Origin: SFEL01 sp963640685
Lineage (GTDB): Bacteria > Bacillota > Clostridia > Christensenellales > CAG-138
Direction of reading: 5' to 3'
Length of the DNA: 57,906 nucleotides
Assembly (NCBI GenBank): GCA_963640685.1
Contig: CAVIAA010000009.1
Location: 1-57,906 of the forward strand
Part shown: positions 7,851 through 15,776 of the stretch, one piece after another
Layout: every line of letters begins with the position of its first letter
Position numbering within the stretch: position 1 is the first letter of the stretch
The notes under the pieces: model-generated
The model's database searches: none
Told to the model about the DNA's origin: nothing
What the model saw: the letters and a program-made list of their open reading frames with translations, nothing else
Made by a program: the position numbers and the translations under genes

Positions 7851-8776
7851 AGCCTACGCCGGAGCTTATATACGAATACAGAGAGCGCCGCGAGCGGGCA
7901 GAGCGGCAGGCCGAGAGCCGCCGAAGGGAGGCCTACGGGAAGCTGCCGCGCCTTGAGGAAATAGCTGCCGAGCGGCGGCAGGCCGCGTTTGAGGCGGGGC
8001 TTGCATCGCTCAAGGGCGAGGACGCAGAGCCGCTTTTGCAGCGCGTAACCGAGCTGAACCGGGAGGAGGCCGAGCTGCTGAAAAAAGCCGGCCTCCCCGC
8101 AGACTACCTTCTGCCGCGCTACCGCTGCGCCGAGTGCCGCGACACCGGCTACACCGGCGATACCGTAAAAAGGCTCTGCCCCTGCATGAAGGCGCGGATA
8201 CTCGAGCAAAAGTACGCCTCCTCCGGAATCGACCCCGAGGAGAGCTTTGCGCTGTTTAGAACCGATATTTACCCGAGCGAGGGGCAGCGGCGGGCGTCCG
8301 TTGCCGCAATGCGGTTCTGTCAAAAATTTGCAGAGGAGTTCCCGAAGCAGGAGCCGCGGGGCCTGCTGCTAATCGGCGGCACCGGGCTTGGCAAGAGCTA
8401 TCTGCTAAACGCCATCGCCCTCGAGGTATCGCAAAAAGGCTTTGAGGTATACAAGACCTCGGCGTATAACCTTATAAATTCCTACATGGAGAGCTTCCGC
8501 ACGAGGACGGAGCAGCCGGACGTCATATCGCCGGACATGGTGATAATAGACGACCTCGGCACAGAGCCCATGATAAACACCGTTACGCGGGAGACGCTCT
8601 TTTCGCTGCTGAACGAGCGGCAGACCGCCAAAAAGGCTACGCTTTGGGCAACGAACAGGGACTTTTCGGATATCATCGCGGCCTACGGCGAAAGGTTCTT
8701 TTCCCGCCTTGCCTCCCCGCGCGAAACGGCGACGCTGCGCCTTGAGGGGGCAGACCTTCGGCTGAGGCTGAAATAA
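7847..8776 (+). CDS. DnaC/DnaI-like helicase-loader ATPase
   Basis: A 309-residue AAA+ ATPase. The N-terminal 100 residues are charged and helical. A zinc-binding segment CAECRDTGYTGDTVKRLCPC lies near residue 90. The AAA+ core has Walker A GGTGLGKSYL near residue 177, Walker B MVIIDDLGTE near 230, a sensor motif LWATNRDFSD near 265, and an arginine region FFSRLASPR. This is the helicase loader partnered with DnaD in Clostridia. It overlaps dnaD by four bases. Confidence 0.93.
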   Translation: MKPTPELIYEYRERRERAERQAESRRREAYGKLPRLEEIAAERRQAAFEAGLASLKGEDAEPLLQRVTELNREEAELLKKAGLPADYLLPRYRCAECRDTGYTGDTVKRLCPCMKARILEQKYASSGIDPEESFALFRTDIYPSEGQRRASVAAMRFCQKFAEEFPKQEPRGLLLIGGTGLGKSYLLNAIALEVSQKGFEVYKTSAYNLINSYMESFRTRTEQPDVISPDMVIIDDLGTEPMINTVTRETLFSLLNERQTAKKATLWATNRDFSDIIAAYGERFFSRLASPRETATLRLEGADLRLRLK

Positions 8777-8798
8777 ATTCACATAAGCAGAGGCTACG

Positions 8799-9689
8799 AT
8801 GACACACAGGCTAAGGAGGCTCGCCGCCGCGATAACGCTGCTCGCGCTTATGATATGCTCGCGGGCGGCGGCGGTCACGGTCGTTTGGATGAGCGACACG
8901 CAGAATTATCACAACGCATACAAGCCGATATTCGACTCCATGACGAGCTGGATAGCCGAAAAGCAGCAGGAGCTGGATATCCGCTTTGTGCTGCACACCG
9001 GCGACGTGGTCGGCAACCGCAGCTCTGAGAGCCAGTGGCAGCAGGCAAGGGATTCGCTAGGCGCGCTTCTTGAGGCGGATATACCCTTCCTCGCCGTCTG
9101 CGGCAACCACGACGTCGGCTACAGAATGGATTACTCCAACTACCTGAAGCACGTCGGCGGCCTTCGCCCCGCCGCAATGTCGCAGGAATACGGCGACACC
9201 GGCAGCAGGTACGAGCTGTTTTCGGCAAACGGCAGGAATTATATTTTCATGGGCATAGCCTTTTCAAACAGGGGGCCCTCCGACGAGGAGGTGAGCTGGA
9301 TAAACGGCGTGCTGCGGCAATATAATGACAGAGACGCCATAATCATAACCCACAGCTACCTTAAAAAGAGCGCCGCATACACGACGCAGGGCAGGGTGAT
9401 ATTTGAAAAGATAGTAAAGGCCAGCCCAAACGTGTTCTTAGTGCTCTGCGGCCACTGCAGGGACATTTCGGAGCGGACGGAGGAGCTGGACGACGACGGT
9501 GACGGTCAGCCTGACAGGACGGTATACGCGATACTTTCAAACTTTCAGGGCAGCCGCGCGGGCGGCGGCGGGTATATGCGGCTGATGAACTTTGGCGAGA
9601 GCGAGATAAAGCTCACGACCTACTCACCGTATTACGACTCAAGTGAATATTCACGGGGAAAGACCGAAACGACGGTGCCGCTGCCCTGA
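8799..9689 (+). CDS. Secreted calcineurin-like metallophosphoesterase
   Basis: A 296-residue protein with a signal peptide (MTHRLRRLAAAITLLALM, predicted cut after AAA near residue 25). All five metallophosphoesterase blocks are visible: MSDTQN near 31, HTGDVVGN near 67, GNHDVG near 102, ITHSYL near 184, and CGHCRD near 218. Phosphoesterases of this type act on phosphate mono- or diesters using two metal ions; the substrate is unknown. It starts 22 bases after the DnaC-like gene, so it may be read from that operon. Confidence 0.9.
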   Translation: MTHRLRRLAAAITLLALMICSRAAAVTVVWMSDTQNYHNAYKPIFDSMTSWIAEKQQELDIRFVLHTGDVVGNRSSESQWQQARDSLGALLEADIPFLAVCGNHDVGYRMDYSNYLKHVGGLRPAAMSQEYGDTGSRYELFSANGRNYIFMGIAFSNRGPSDEEVSWINGVLRQYNDRDAIIITHSYLKKSAAYTTQGRVIFEKIVKASPNVFLVLCGHCRDISERTEELDDDGDGQPDRTVYAILSNFQGSRAGGGGYMRLMNFGESEIKLTTYSPYYDSSEYSRGKTETTVPLP

Positions 9690-9718
9690 TTGCGGCGCGG
9701 CGGAAATTGGGATATAAT
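9690..9718 (+). promoter_or_regulatory. Predicted promoter of the M23/G5 gene
   Basis: TTGCGG, a 17-base spacer, TATAAT. It begins right after the stop codon of the phosphoesterase gene. The expected transcription start (about 9725) falls on the ATG at 9726 and 16 bases before the ATG at 9741, so it decides the start choice for the next gene. Confidence 0.65.
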
Positions 9719-9740
9719 AACCGGCATGGAAGAGAAAAAT

Positions 9741-11123
9741 ATGCTTGATAACGGGCTCGGCGACGAGCTTGAGCAAAAAACGGAAGAGGCGGAAAGCCGG
9801 CTCGAAGCCGAAGCCTGCCCCAACGGGGGCGCGGCGGAGGAAGCAGAAAAAAACCAGCCCGAGGCCGAGACCGAGGAGGAGCGGGACATAATCGACCGCG
9901 CCGTTGAGGCGGCGGCGGAGCAGGAGGAGCAGGACGACGGCTTCTTCGGCAGGTACGTTTGGGACGAGGAGACCGGCAGGCTGTATGAGCTGACGGAGGA
10001 GGAGCCGCGCGAAAAGGGCAAGCGGCTGCCGCTGCTGCTGCTTCTGCTGCCGGTTATTGCGCTTGCGATAGGCGCGGCGCGGGGGGTGAGCCTGCTGCCC
10101 GCCGGCTGCTACGGCGGAACCTCGATACTTTCAGAGGCCGAAATGCCGCCGGAGGAGCGAACCGACATGCCTGAATCGCAGCAGGCCGCGAGCGAGGCCG
10201 CGGCGGGCGAGGAGTACATACCCGCGGCGATAATAATTGACGGCAAAACGCGGGCGGTGCTTGCGAGCACAGAGGCCGCGGAGCAGCTCATTGAGGACGT
10301 TAGGAGCCACTTTGACGAGGCGGTGCTGGAGGAGGGCGAGCGCACGAGCGAGCTGTACGGCACGGTCGAGGTACAGCCGGTTCCTGATGCCGGGGCCGAG
10401 GATATACAGAGCTACGACGAGGTATACGCGAGCTTTACCTCTTCCCGCAGCCCGCTGAAGATAATGACCACCGTTACATCGCGGGAGACAAAGGAGCTGC
10501 CCTTTGACACCGAAGCCGAGAGGGACTCGACCCTTGTCGAGGGGACGTACATAACGCTTACGCTCGGCCGCGCCGGCAGCAGGACCACCATAAAGCGCAC
10601 GGTATACATAAACGGCGAAAAGAGCAGCAGCCGCAGCAAGACCGAGACCGCGACCATCGAGCCGGTGGACACCGTGATACTCAAGGGCACGGATAAGGTA
10701 TCCGACGGCGAGCCGGGCAGGCACGAGGGGGAAAAGGGCAAAGAGGCGGATAGCCTCAGCTTTGCATCGCCCATCGATGCGGACGTAAGCTCCAACTTTG
10801 GCCAGCGGGACGGGGTGCTGCACCTTGGGCTGGACTACAAGGCGGAGGAGGGCACGGCGGTCACCGCAAGCGAGGCGGGAGCTGTCGTATGTGCCCTTGA
10901 ACGGGGCGGCTACGGCAATATGCTGGAGATCGACCACGGCAACGGCTTTGTTACCCGCTACGCGCACCTCTCGGAGATATCCGTTTCGGTCGGCGACAGG
11001 GTCACAAAGGGGCAGCAGGTTGCCCTTTCCGGCAGCAGCGGAGGCTGCGAGGAGCCATGCCTGCACTTTGAGCTGCGCATCGACGGCATTGCGTACAACC
11101 CGAGGTACTACATTGAGAAATAG
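9741..11123 (+). CDS. Membrane-anchored M23 endopeptidase with G5 domain
   Basis: A 460-residue protein if started at 9741. An acidic N-terminal tail (about 90 residues) precedes one transmembrane segment (LPLLLLLLPVIALAIGAARG). A G5 domain follows at about 210-320 (TVTSRETKELPFDTEAERD ... VYINGEKSS), then a C-terminal M23/LytM domain at about 355-460. The zinc and catalytic residues look complete: HLGLD, RYAHLS and HFEL. Such proteins cut peptidoglycan peptides or regulate cell-wall turnover; G5 domains bind cell-wall glycans. An ATG at 9726 is also possible, but GGAAGAG sits six bases before 9741 and the promoter places the transcript start at about 9725. A hairpin terminator follows. Confidence 0.92.
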   Translation: MLDNGLGDELEQKTEEAESRLEAEACPNGGAAEEAEKNQPEAETEEERDIIDRAVEAAAEQEEQDDGFFGRYVWDEETGRLYELTEEEPREKGKRLPLLLLLLPVIALAIGAARGVSLLPAGCYGGTSILSEAEMPPEERTDMPESQQAASEAAAGEEYIPAAIIIDGKTRAVLASTEAAEQLIEDVRSHFDEAVLEEGERTSELYGTVEVQPVPDAGAEDIQSYDEVYASFTSSRSPLKIMTTVTSRETKELPFDTEAERDSTLVEGTYITLTLGRAGSRTTIKRTVYINGEKSSSRSKTETATIEPVDTVILKGTDKVSDGEPGRHEGEKGKEADSLSFASPIDADVSSNFGQRDGVLHLGLDYKAEEGTAVTASEAGAVVCALERGGYGNMLEIDHGNGFVTRYAHLSEISVSVGDRVTKGQQVALSGSSGGCEEPCLHFELRIDGIAYNPRYYIEK

Positions 11124-11154
11124 CGGCGGGGGGCTTCCCCCGCTGCTTTTCCTT
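11121..11154 (+). terminator. Terminator of the M23/G5 gene
   Basis: AGCGGCGGGGG paired with CCCCCGCTGCT around a short loop, then TTTTCC. It overlaps the stop codon. Confidence 0.75.
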
Positions 11155-11181
11155 GCAATAAGCCCTGAGCCATAGTATAAT
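11153..11181 (+). promoter_or_regulatory. Predicted murA promoter
   Basis: TTGCAA, a 17-base spacer, TATAAT, about 64 bases before the murA start. Confidence 0.7.
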
Positions 11182-11244
11182 TACTTGGTTAAGGCAGCGG
11201 GTTTACTCCGGCTTTATCAGAATTGTTTTTTTATTGGAGCATAA

Positions 11245-12513
11245 ATGGCGTATTATCGAATAAAGGGCGGAAAGCGCCTTGAAGGAGCGGTGACCATAAG
11301 CGGGGCGAAAAACGCCGCGCTTGCGATAATCCCCGCCGTTATTCTCTCGGGCGAGAGCTGCCTGCTGGAGAACCTGCCGGAGATAGAGGACGTTCGCAAG
11401 GTCGAGGAGATACTCTCCAGCATGGGCGCGGAGATTTCCAGAACGCCGGACGGCAGCATGAGGATAGACCCCGAGGGGATAAACACCTTCAGCGTCACCG
11501 GCGAGATGGTGCACTCCATGCGCGCATCGTATTACCTGTTGGGTGCGCTGCTCGGCCGCTATAAGCGGGCGGAGATCGCCCTGCCCGGCGGCTGCGCCAT
11601 CGGCCAGCGGCCAATCGACCAGCACATAAAGGGAATGCGGGCGCTGGGCGCGGAGATAGTCATTCACGGCGGAACGGTAAAGGCACGGGCGGATAAGCTG
11701 CGCGGCGCCGAGATATACCTGGACGTCGTGAGCGTCGGTGCAACCATAAACATAATGCTCGCTGCTGTCGCAGCCGAGGGCATGACGATAATCGCCAACG
11801 CCGCAAAGGAGCCGCACGTCGTTGACGTTGCAAACTTCCTCAATATGTGCGGCGCAAACGTAAAGGGCGCGGGAACAGACGTTATAAGGATACAGGGCGG
11901 GCGCAAATTGCACGGCTGCACCTATACCGTGATACCGGACCAGATAGAGGCCGGAACCTTCATGATAGCCGCGGCTGCGACGCAGGGCGACGTTATAATC
12001 AACAACGTCATACCCACCCACCTCGAGGCGATATCCGCAAAGCTGATGGAATGCGGCGTTTCGGTTACCGAGGGGGACGACGGACGGGACTTCTTCATAA
12101 GGGTTTGCGCGGACAGGCGGCCGAGGGCGGTAAACATTAAGACGCTGCCCTACCCCGGCTTCCCGACAGACCTTCAGCAGCCCATGATGGCGCTGCTGTC
12201 GACCGCCGAGGGCAACAGCTACATAATGGAAAACATATTCGAGAACCGCTTCAACCATGTTCCGGAGCTTGCAAAGATGGGCGCAAGCATATCAATAAGC
12301 TCGCGGACGGCGACGGTCGAGGGAGTCGAGCGGCTGTACGGCGCGCCTCTTTGCGCAAGCGACCTCAGGGCAGGCGCGGCGCTCATAATCGCGGCGCTTT
12401 CGGCGGAGGGGGAGAGCACAATAGGCCAGATACAGTTCATCGACCGCGGGTACGAGTTCATTGAGCAGAAGCTGCGGGCGCTGGGCGCGGATATAGAGCG
12501 CGTTGAAGAATAA
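11245..12513 (+). CDS. murA: UDP-N-acetylglucosamine 1-carboxyvinyltransferase
   Basis: A 422-residue enzyme, normal length for MurA. It transfers enolpyruvate from PEP to UDP-GlcNAc, the first committed step of peptidoglycan synthesis. Seen: GAKNAALAI near residue 20 (the KN pair binds substrate), GCAIGQRPIDQH near 115 with the PEP- and fosfomycin-reactive cysteine, DLRAGAALIIAAL near 370, and the end DRGYEFIEQKLRALGADIERV. It is preceded by TTGGAG. ArgS follows 18 bases later, so the two are probably co-transcribed. Confidence 0.97.
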   Translation: MAYYRIKGGKRLEGAVTISGAKNAALAIIPAVILSGESCLLENLPEIEDVRKVEEILSSMGAEISRTPDGSMRIDPEGINTFSVTGEMVHSMRASYYLLGALLGRYKRAEIALPGGCAIGQRPIDQHIKGMRALGAEIVIHGGTVKARADKLRGAEIYLDVVSVGATINIMLAAVAAEGMTIIANAAKEPHVVDVANFLNMCGANVKGAGTDVIRIQGGRKLHGCTYTVIPDQIEAGTFMIAAAATQGDVIINNVIPTHLEAISAKLMECGVSVTEGDDGRDFFIRVCADRRPRAVNIKTLPYPGFPTDLQQPMMALLSTAEGNSYIMENIFENRFNHVPELAKMGASISISSRTATVEGVERLYGAPLCASDLRAGAALIIAALSAEGESTIGQIQFIDRGYEFIEQKLRALGADIERVEE

Positions 12514-12531
12514 ATTCGGGAGAGCTACAGA

Positions 12532-14223
12532 ATGGAAAACAGGCTTAAAATAGCTGCGGCGCTCGCCGCAGAAACGGGACTTGACGCGGGGGAGCTGACA
12601 GGCTGGCTTGAGACCCCGCCCGACCCCGCTATGGGGGACTACGCCTTCCCCTGCTTCAAGCTCGCAAAAACGCTGCGCAAGGCGCCGAACGCCATCGCGG
12701 CGGAGCTTTCGGAGAAGATCGGCCATATAGACGGCATCGCCCGGGTTGAAGCCGCGGGCGGCTACCTCAACTTCTTTGCGGACAGGAACGCCCTCGCTGC
12801 GGCTACCATAAGCAGGGTGCTGGACGCCGGCAGCGGCTACGGCGACAGCGACATCGGCGGCGGAAGGAACGTATGCGTCGAGTACTCCTCTATAAACATC
12901 GCAAAGCCGTTCCACATCGGTCACCTGCCGAGCACGGCTATAGGCAATTCACTGTATAGAATTTACAAGGCGCTGGGCTACAACGCGATAGGCATTAACC
13001 ACCTTGGCGACTGGGGCACCCAGTTTGGCAAGATGATAGTCGCATACAAAAAATGGGGCGAAAAGCCGGTTCCGGAATGTACCGTTCGGGAGCTGGTGAA
13101 GCTCTACGTCCGCTTCCACGAGGAGGCGGAGAGCCACCCCGAAATGAACGACGAGGCGCGGGCGTGGTTCAGGAAGATAGAATCCGGCGATAAGGAGGCG
13201 GTTTCGCTCTGGCAGCAGTTCAAGGAGCTGACGCTAAAGGAGGTCGGACGGGTATACGACCGGCTCGGCGTACACTTTGACAGCTACGCCGGCGAGAGCT
13301 TCTATGAGGACAAGATGGGCGCGGTTATAGACGAGCTGCGCGAAAAGGGGCTGCTGAAGGTGGACAAGGGAGCGACCCTTGTTGACCTTTCGGAATACGA
13401 CATGCCGCCCTGCATAATCCTCCGCTCGGACGGGGCGACGCTGTACGCCACGCGGGACCTTGCGGCGGCGATATACCGCAAAAGGACATACGACTTTGTA
13501 AAGTCGCTCTACGTCGTTGCATACCAGCAGAACCTGCACTTCAGGCAGTTCTTCAAGGTGCTGGAGCTGATGGGCTGCGAGTGGGTAAGGGACTGCGAGC
13601 ACGTAAACTTCGGCATGGTATCGATGGAGGAGGGAACTCTCTCCACCCGCCACGGCAACGTGGTATACCTCGAGGACGTATTAAACGCCGCGGTTGAAAA
13701 GACCGGCAGCATAATCGCCGAAAAGAGCCCGAATTTACCGGACAGGGACGCTGTAGCATCCTCAGTCGGCGTAGGCGCCGTGGTGTGGTATATGCTCTAC
13801 AACAGCCGCATAAAGGACGTGACCTTCTCCTGGAGCAAGGTATTGAATTTTGACGGCGAAACGGGGCCGTATGCGCAGTATACCCACGCGCGGTGCTGCT
13901 CGGTTCTGCGCAAGTCCGGCGGCTATGACCGCAGCAGGATAGACCCCGCCGCATTTGGCGACGAGGCGACGGCGGCGCTGGTCAGGGCTATTGCGGCCTT
14001 CCCGTCTGCGGTGCTCTCTGCCGCGGAAAAGAACGAGCCTTATCTCGTTTCCCGCGCAACGATGGAGGCTTGCACCGCCTTCAACAGGTTCTACTTCTGC
14101 AACACCATACTTGCGGAGGAGGAGGGGGTCGCCGCGGCGCGCCTTGCGCTCACGGACGCCGCGCGCATAACCATCAAAAAGGGACTCTACCTCGTTGGCC
14201 TTGAGGCGCCGGAACGTATGTAA
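12532..14223 (+). CDS. argS: Arginyl-tRNA synthetase
   Basis: A 563-residue class I synthetase. The N-terminal Add-1 domain is followed by EYSSINIAKPFHIGHLPST (HIGH motif) near residue 125, and HLGDWGTQFGKMI near 155. The KMSKS position is replaced by LSTRHGNVVYLEDVL near 365, as is usual in ArgRS. The C-terminal anticodon-binding DALR domain begins near 445 (YAQYTHARCCSVLRK). It charges tRNA-Arg; a tRNA-Arg(ACG) gene lies at 55377. It directly follows murA. No T-box leader is visible. Confidence 0.97.
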   Translation: MENRLKIAAALAAETGLDAGELTGWLETPPDPAMGDYAFPCFKLAKTLRKAPNAIAAELSEKIGHIDGIARVEAAGGYLNFFADRNALAAATISRVLDAGSGYGDSDIGGGRNVCVEYSSINIAKPFHIGHLPSTAIGNSLYRIYKALGYNAIGINHLGDWGTQFGKMIVAYKKWGEKPVPECTVRELVKLYVRFHEEAESHPEMNDEARAWFRKIESGDKEAVSLWQQFKELTLKEVGRVYDRLGVHFDSYAGESFYEDKMGAVIDELREKGLLKVDKGATLVDLSEYDMPPCIILRSDGATLYATRDLAAAIYRKRTYDFVKSLYVVAYQQNLHFRQFFKVLELMGCEWVRDCEHVNFGMVSMEEGTLSTRHGNVVYLEDVLNAAVEKTGSIIAEKSPNLPDRDAVASSVGVGAVVWYMLYNSRIKDVTFSWSKVLNFDGETGPYAQYTHARCCSVLRKSGGYDRSRIDPAAFGDEATAALVRAIAAFPSAVLSAAEKNEPYLVSRATMEACTAFNRFYFCNTILAEEEGVAAARLALTDAARITIKKGLYLVGLEAPERM

Positions 14224-14259
14224 AGCGCCGATACTGCCTTTTTGCCCCCGAAAGCCCCA

Positions 14260-14398
14260 AGGGTTGTTAAGGGGCCGCAGCCCCTTAAATTTATTCCGGC
14301 TTTGGCGGCGTGTACGTCAAAACGGATGAAAACCGGAGGTTTTCGCACTCTGCGGGTTTTGCCGCCCGGGAGCGCAGCGAGAGGCAAAACGCGAAAAA
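14260..14398 (+). repeat. Interspersed repeat R1, copy B
   Basis: Matches the reverse complement of 1-131. It lies in the 233-base gap between argS and serS (14224-14456). Part of it (from 14310) is open in the serS reading frame, but I treat that as accidental because serS has its own AGGAGG and ATG. Its inner palindromic pieces include AAAACCGGAGGTTTT. Confidence 0.8.
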
Positions 14399-14401
14399 AC
14401 T

Positions 14402-14430
14402 CGCAAAGGTGGCCTTTAGCCACTTTTGCG
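14402..14430 (+). other. Strong hairpin in the serS leader
   Basis: A 12-base stem (CGCAAAGGTGGC with GCCACTTTTGCG, one G-T pair) and a CTTTA loop. It ends 12 bases before the AGGAGG of serS and has no T-run, so it is not a standard terminator. No T-box motif (AGGGTGGNACCGCG) is nearby. It could control ribosome access, mark an RNA processing site, or be the rim of repeat R1. Confidence 0.6.
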
Positions 14431-14456
14431 AAATAGCATTTAGGAGGGAAGAGAAA

Positions 14457-15728
14457 ATGCTGGATATCAAACGTATTCGTCAAAACCCGGAGGCACTCGT
14501 TGAGGCAATGCGCAAGCGCCGCAACAAGGGCGCGGACGTTACCGCGCTGCTGGAGCTGGACGCAAAGCGCCGCGAGGTGATGCAGGAGGTTGAGCAGCTC
14601 AAGGCAAAGCGCAACGAGGGCTCCGCAAAAGTGCCCGCGATGAAGAAGGCGGGGGAGGACACCACCGCGCTCATGGCCGAAATGAAGGAGCTTGGCGCCA
14701 GGGTTAAGGAGCTGGACGACCGGATAGCAGCGATGGACGAGCAGCTTCAGTCAATGCTGATGAGCGTTCCGAACATTCCGCACGAATCCGTACCCGAGGG
14801 GGCGGACGACAAGGCCAACGTCGAGGTTCGCCGCTGGAGCGAGCCGACAAGGTTCGATTTTGAGCCCAAGGCACACTGGGACATCGGCGAGGATCTTGGC
14901 ATACTGGACTTTGCAACGGCGGGCAAGATAACCGGCGCGCGCTTTACGGTTTACCGCGGCTTGGGCTCCCGGCTTGAGCGGGCGATAATCAACTACTACC
15001 TCGACACACACACCCAGAACGGCTATACCGAGATATTCCCGCCGTATATGGTAAACCGCGCCTCCATGACAGGCACAGGCCAGCTGCCAAAGTTTGAGGA
15101 GGACGCCTTCAAGGTTGCAAATACCGACTATTTCCTCATTCCCACCGCGGAGGTGCCTGTTACCAACATGCTGCGCGGCGAAATAATCGACGGAAGCCAG
15201 CTGCCGATAAAGTACTGCGCATACAGCGCCTGCTTCCGCAGCGAGGCGGGCTCCGCCGGGCGCGATACCCGCGGGCTGATACGCCAGCACCAGTTCAACA
15301 AGGTCGAGCTGGTCAAGTTCACAAAGCCCGAGGACAGCTACGACGAGCTGGAGTCGCTGACCCGCGACGCGGAGAAGGTGCTTCAGGGGCTGGGTCTGCC
15401 GTATCACGTCGTTACCCTTTCCACCGGCGACCTCGGCTTCTCCAGCGCAAAAACCTACGACATCGAGGTATGGATGCCGAGCTACGGCAGGTATGTTGAA
15501 ATAAGCTCCTGCTCCAATTTTGAGGATTTTCAGGCGCGGCGCGCACAGATACGCTTCCGCCGCGAAAAGGGCGCAAAGCCCGAGCTCGTGCATACCCTCA
15601 ACGGCTCCGGCGTTGCGGTCGGCCGCACAGTCGCCGCGATACTCGAAAACTATCAGCAGCCGGACGGAACCGTTAAGGTGCCCGATGTGCTGGTAAAGTA
15701 CATGGGCTGCGAGTATATCGGCAGGTAA
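14457..15728 (+). CDS. serS: Seryl-tRNA synthetase
   Basis: A 423-residue class II synthetase. The N-terminal coiled-coil arm is at about 30-100 (rich in Lys, Glu, Leu). Motif 1 lies around LGSRLERAIINYYLDTH, motif 2 in YCAYSACFRSEAGSAGRDTRG, and motif 3 in LNGSGVAVGRTVAAILENYQ near the C-terminus. It charges tRNA-Ser. AGGAGG at 14443-14448 fixes the start at 14457; the frame stays open upstream to 14310 through repeat R1. It ends in a strong bidirectional terminator shared with mnmE. Confidence 0.97.
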   Translation: MLDIKRIRQNPEALVEAMRKRRNKGADVTALLELDAKRREVMQEVEQLKAKRNEGSAKVPAMKKAGEDTTALMAEMKELGARVKELDDRIAAMDEQLQSMLMSVPNIPHESVPEGADDKANVEVRRWSEPTRFDFEPKAHWDIGEDLGILDFATAGKITGARFTVYRGLGSRLERAIINYYLDTHTQNGYTEIFPPYMVNRASMTGTGQLPKFEEDAFKVANTDYFLIPTAEVPVTNMLRGEIIDGSQLPIKYCAYSACFRSEAGSAGRDTRGLIRQHQFNKVELVKFTKPEDSYDELESLTRDAEKVLQGLGLPYHVVTLSTGDLGFSSAKTYDIEVWMPSYGRYVEISSCSNFEDFQARRAQIRFRREKGAKPELVHTLNGSGVAVGRTVAAILENYQQPDGTVKVPDVLVKYMGCEYIGR

Positions 15729-15739
15729 TATTTTTGAAC

Positions 15740-15776
15740 AAAGCAAAAGAGCGGTTCGCCGCTCTTTTTTTGCTTT
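15740..15776. terminator. Bidirectional terminator between serS and mnmE
   Basis: GAGCGG-TTCG-CCGCTC core (UUCG tetraloop), flanked by AAAGCAAAA on the left and TTTTTTTGCTTTT on the right, so both strands have a U-run. It separates the two convergent genes. Confidence 0.88.

Noticed and set aside
10131..11066. A 311-codon minus-strand open frame
   Set aside because: Antisense to the M23/G5 gene, whose domains are clear; no family pattern in the antisense product.
14310..14456. Forty-nine-residue N-terminal extension of SerS
   Set aside because: It is translation of repeat R1; a strong AGGAGG and the family-typical start lie at 14457.
14224..14456. T-box riboswitch in front of serS
   Set aside because: No AGGGTGGNACCGCG box, no specifier loop, and no conditional terminator.
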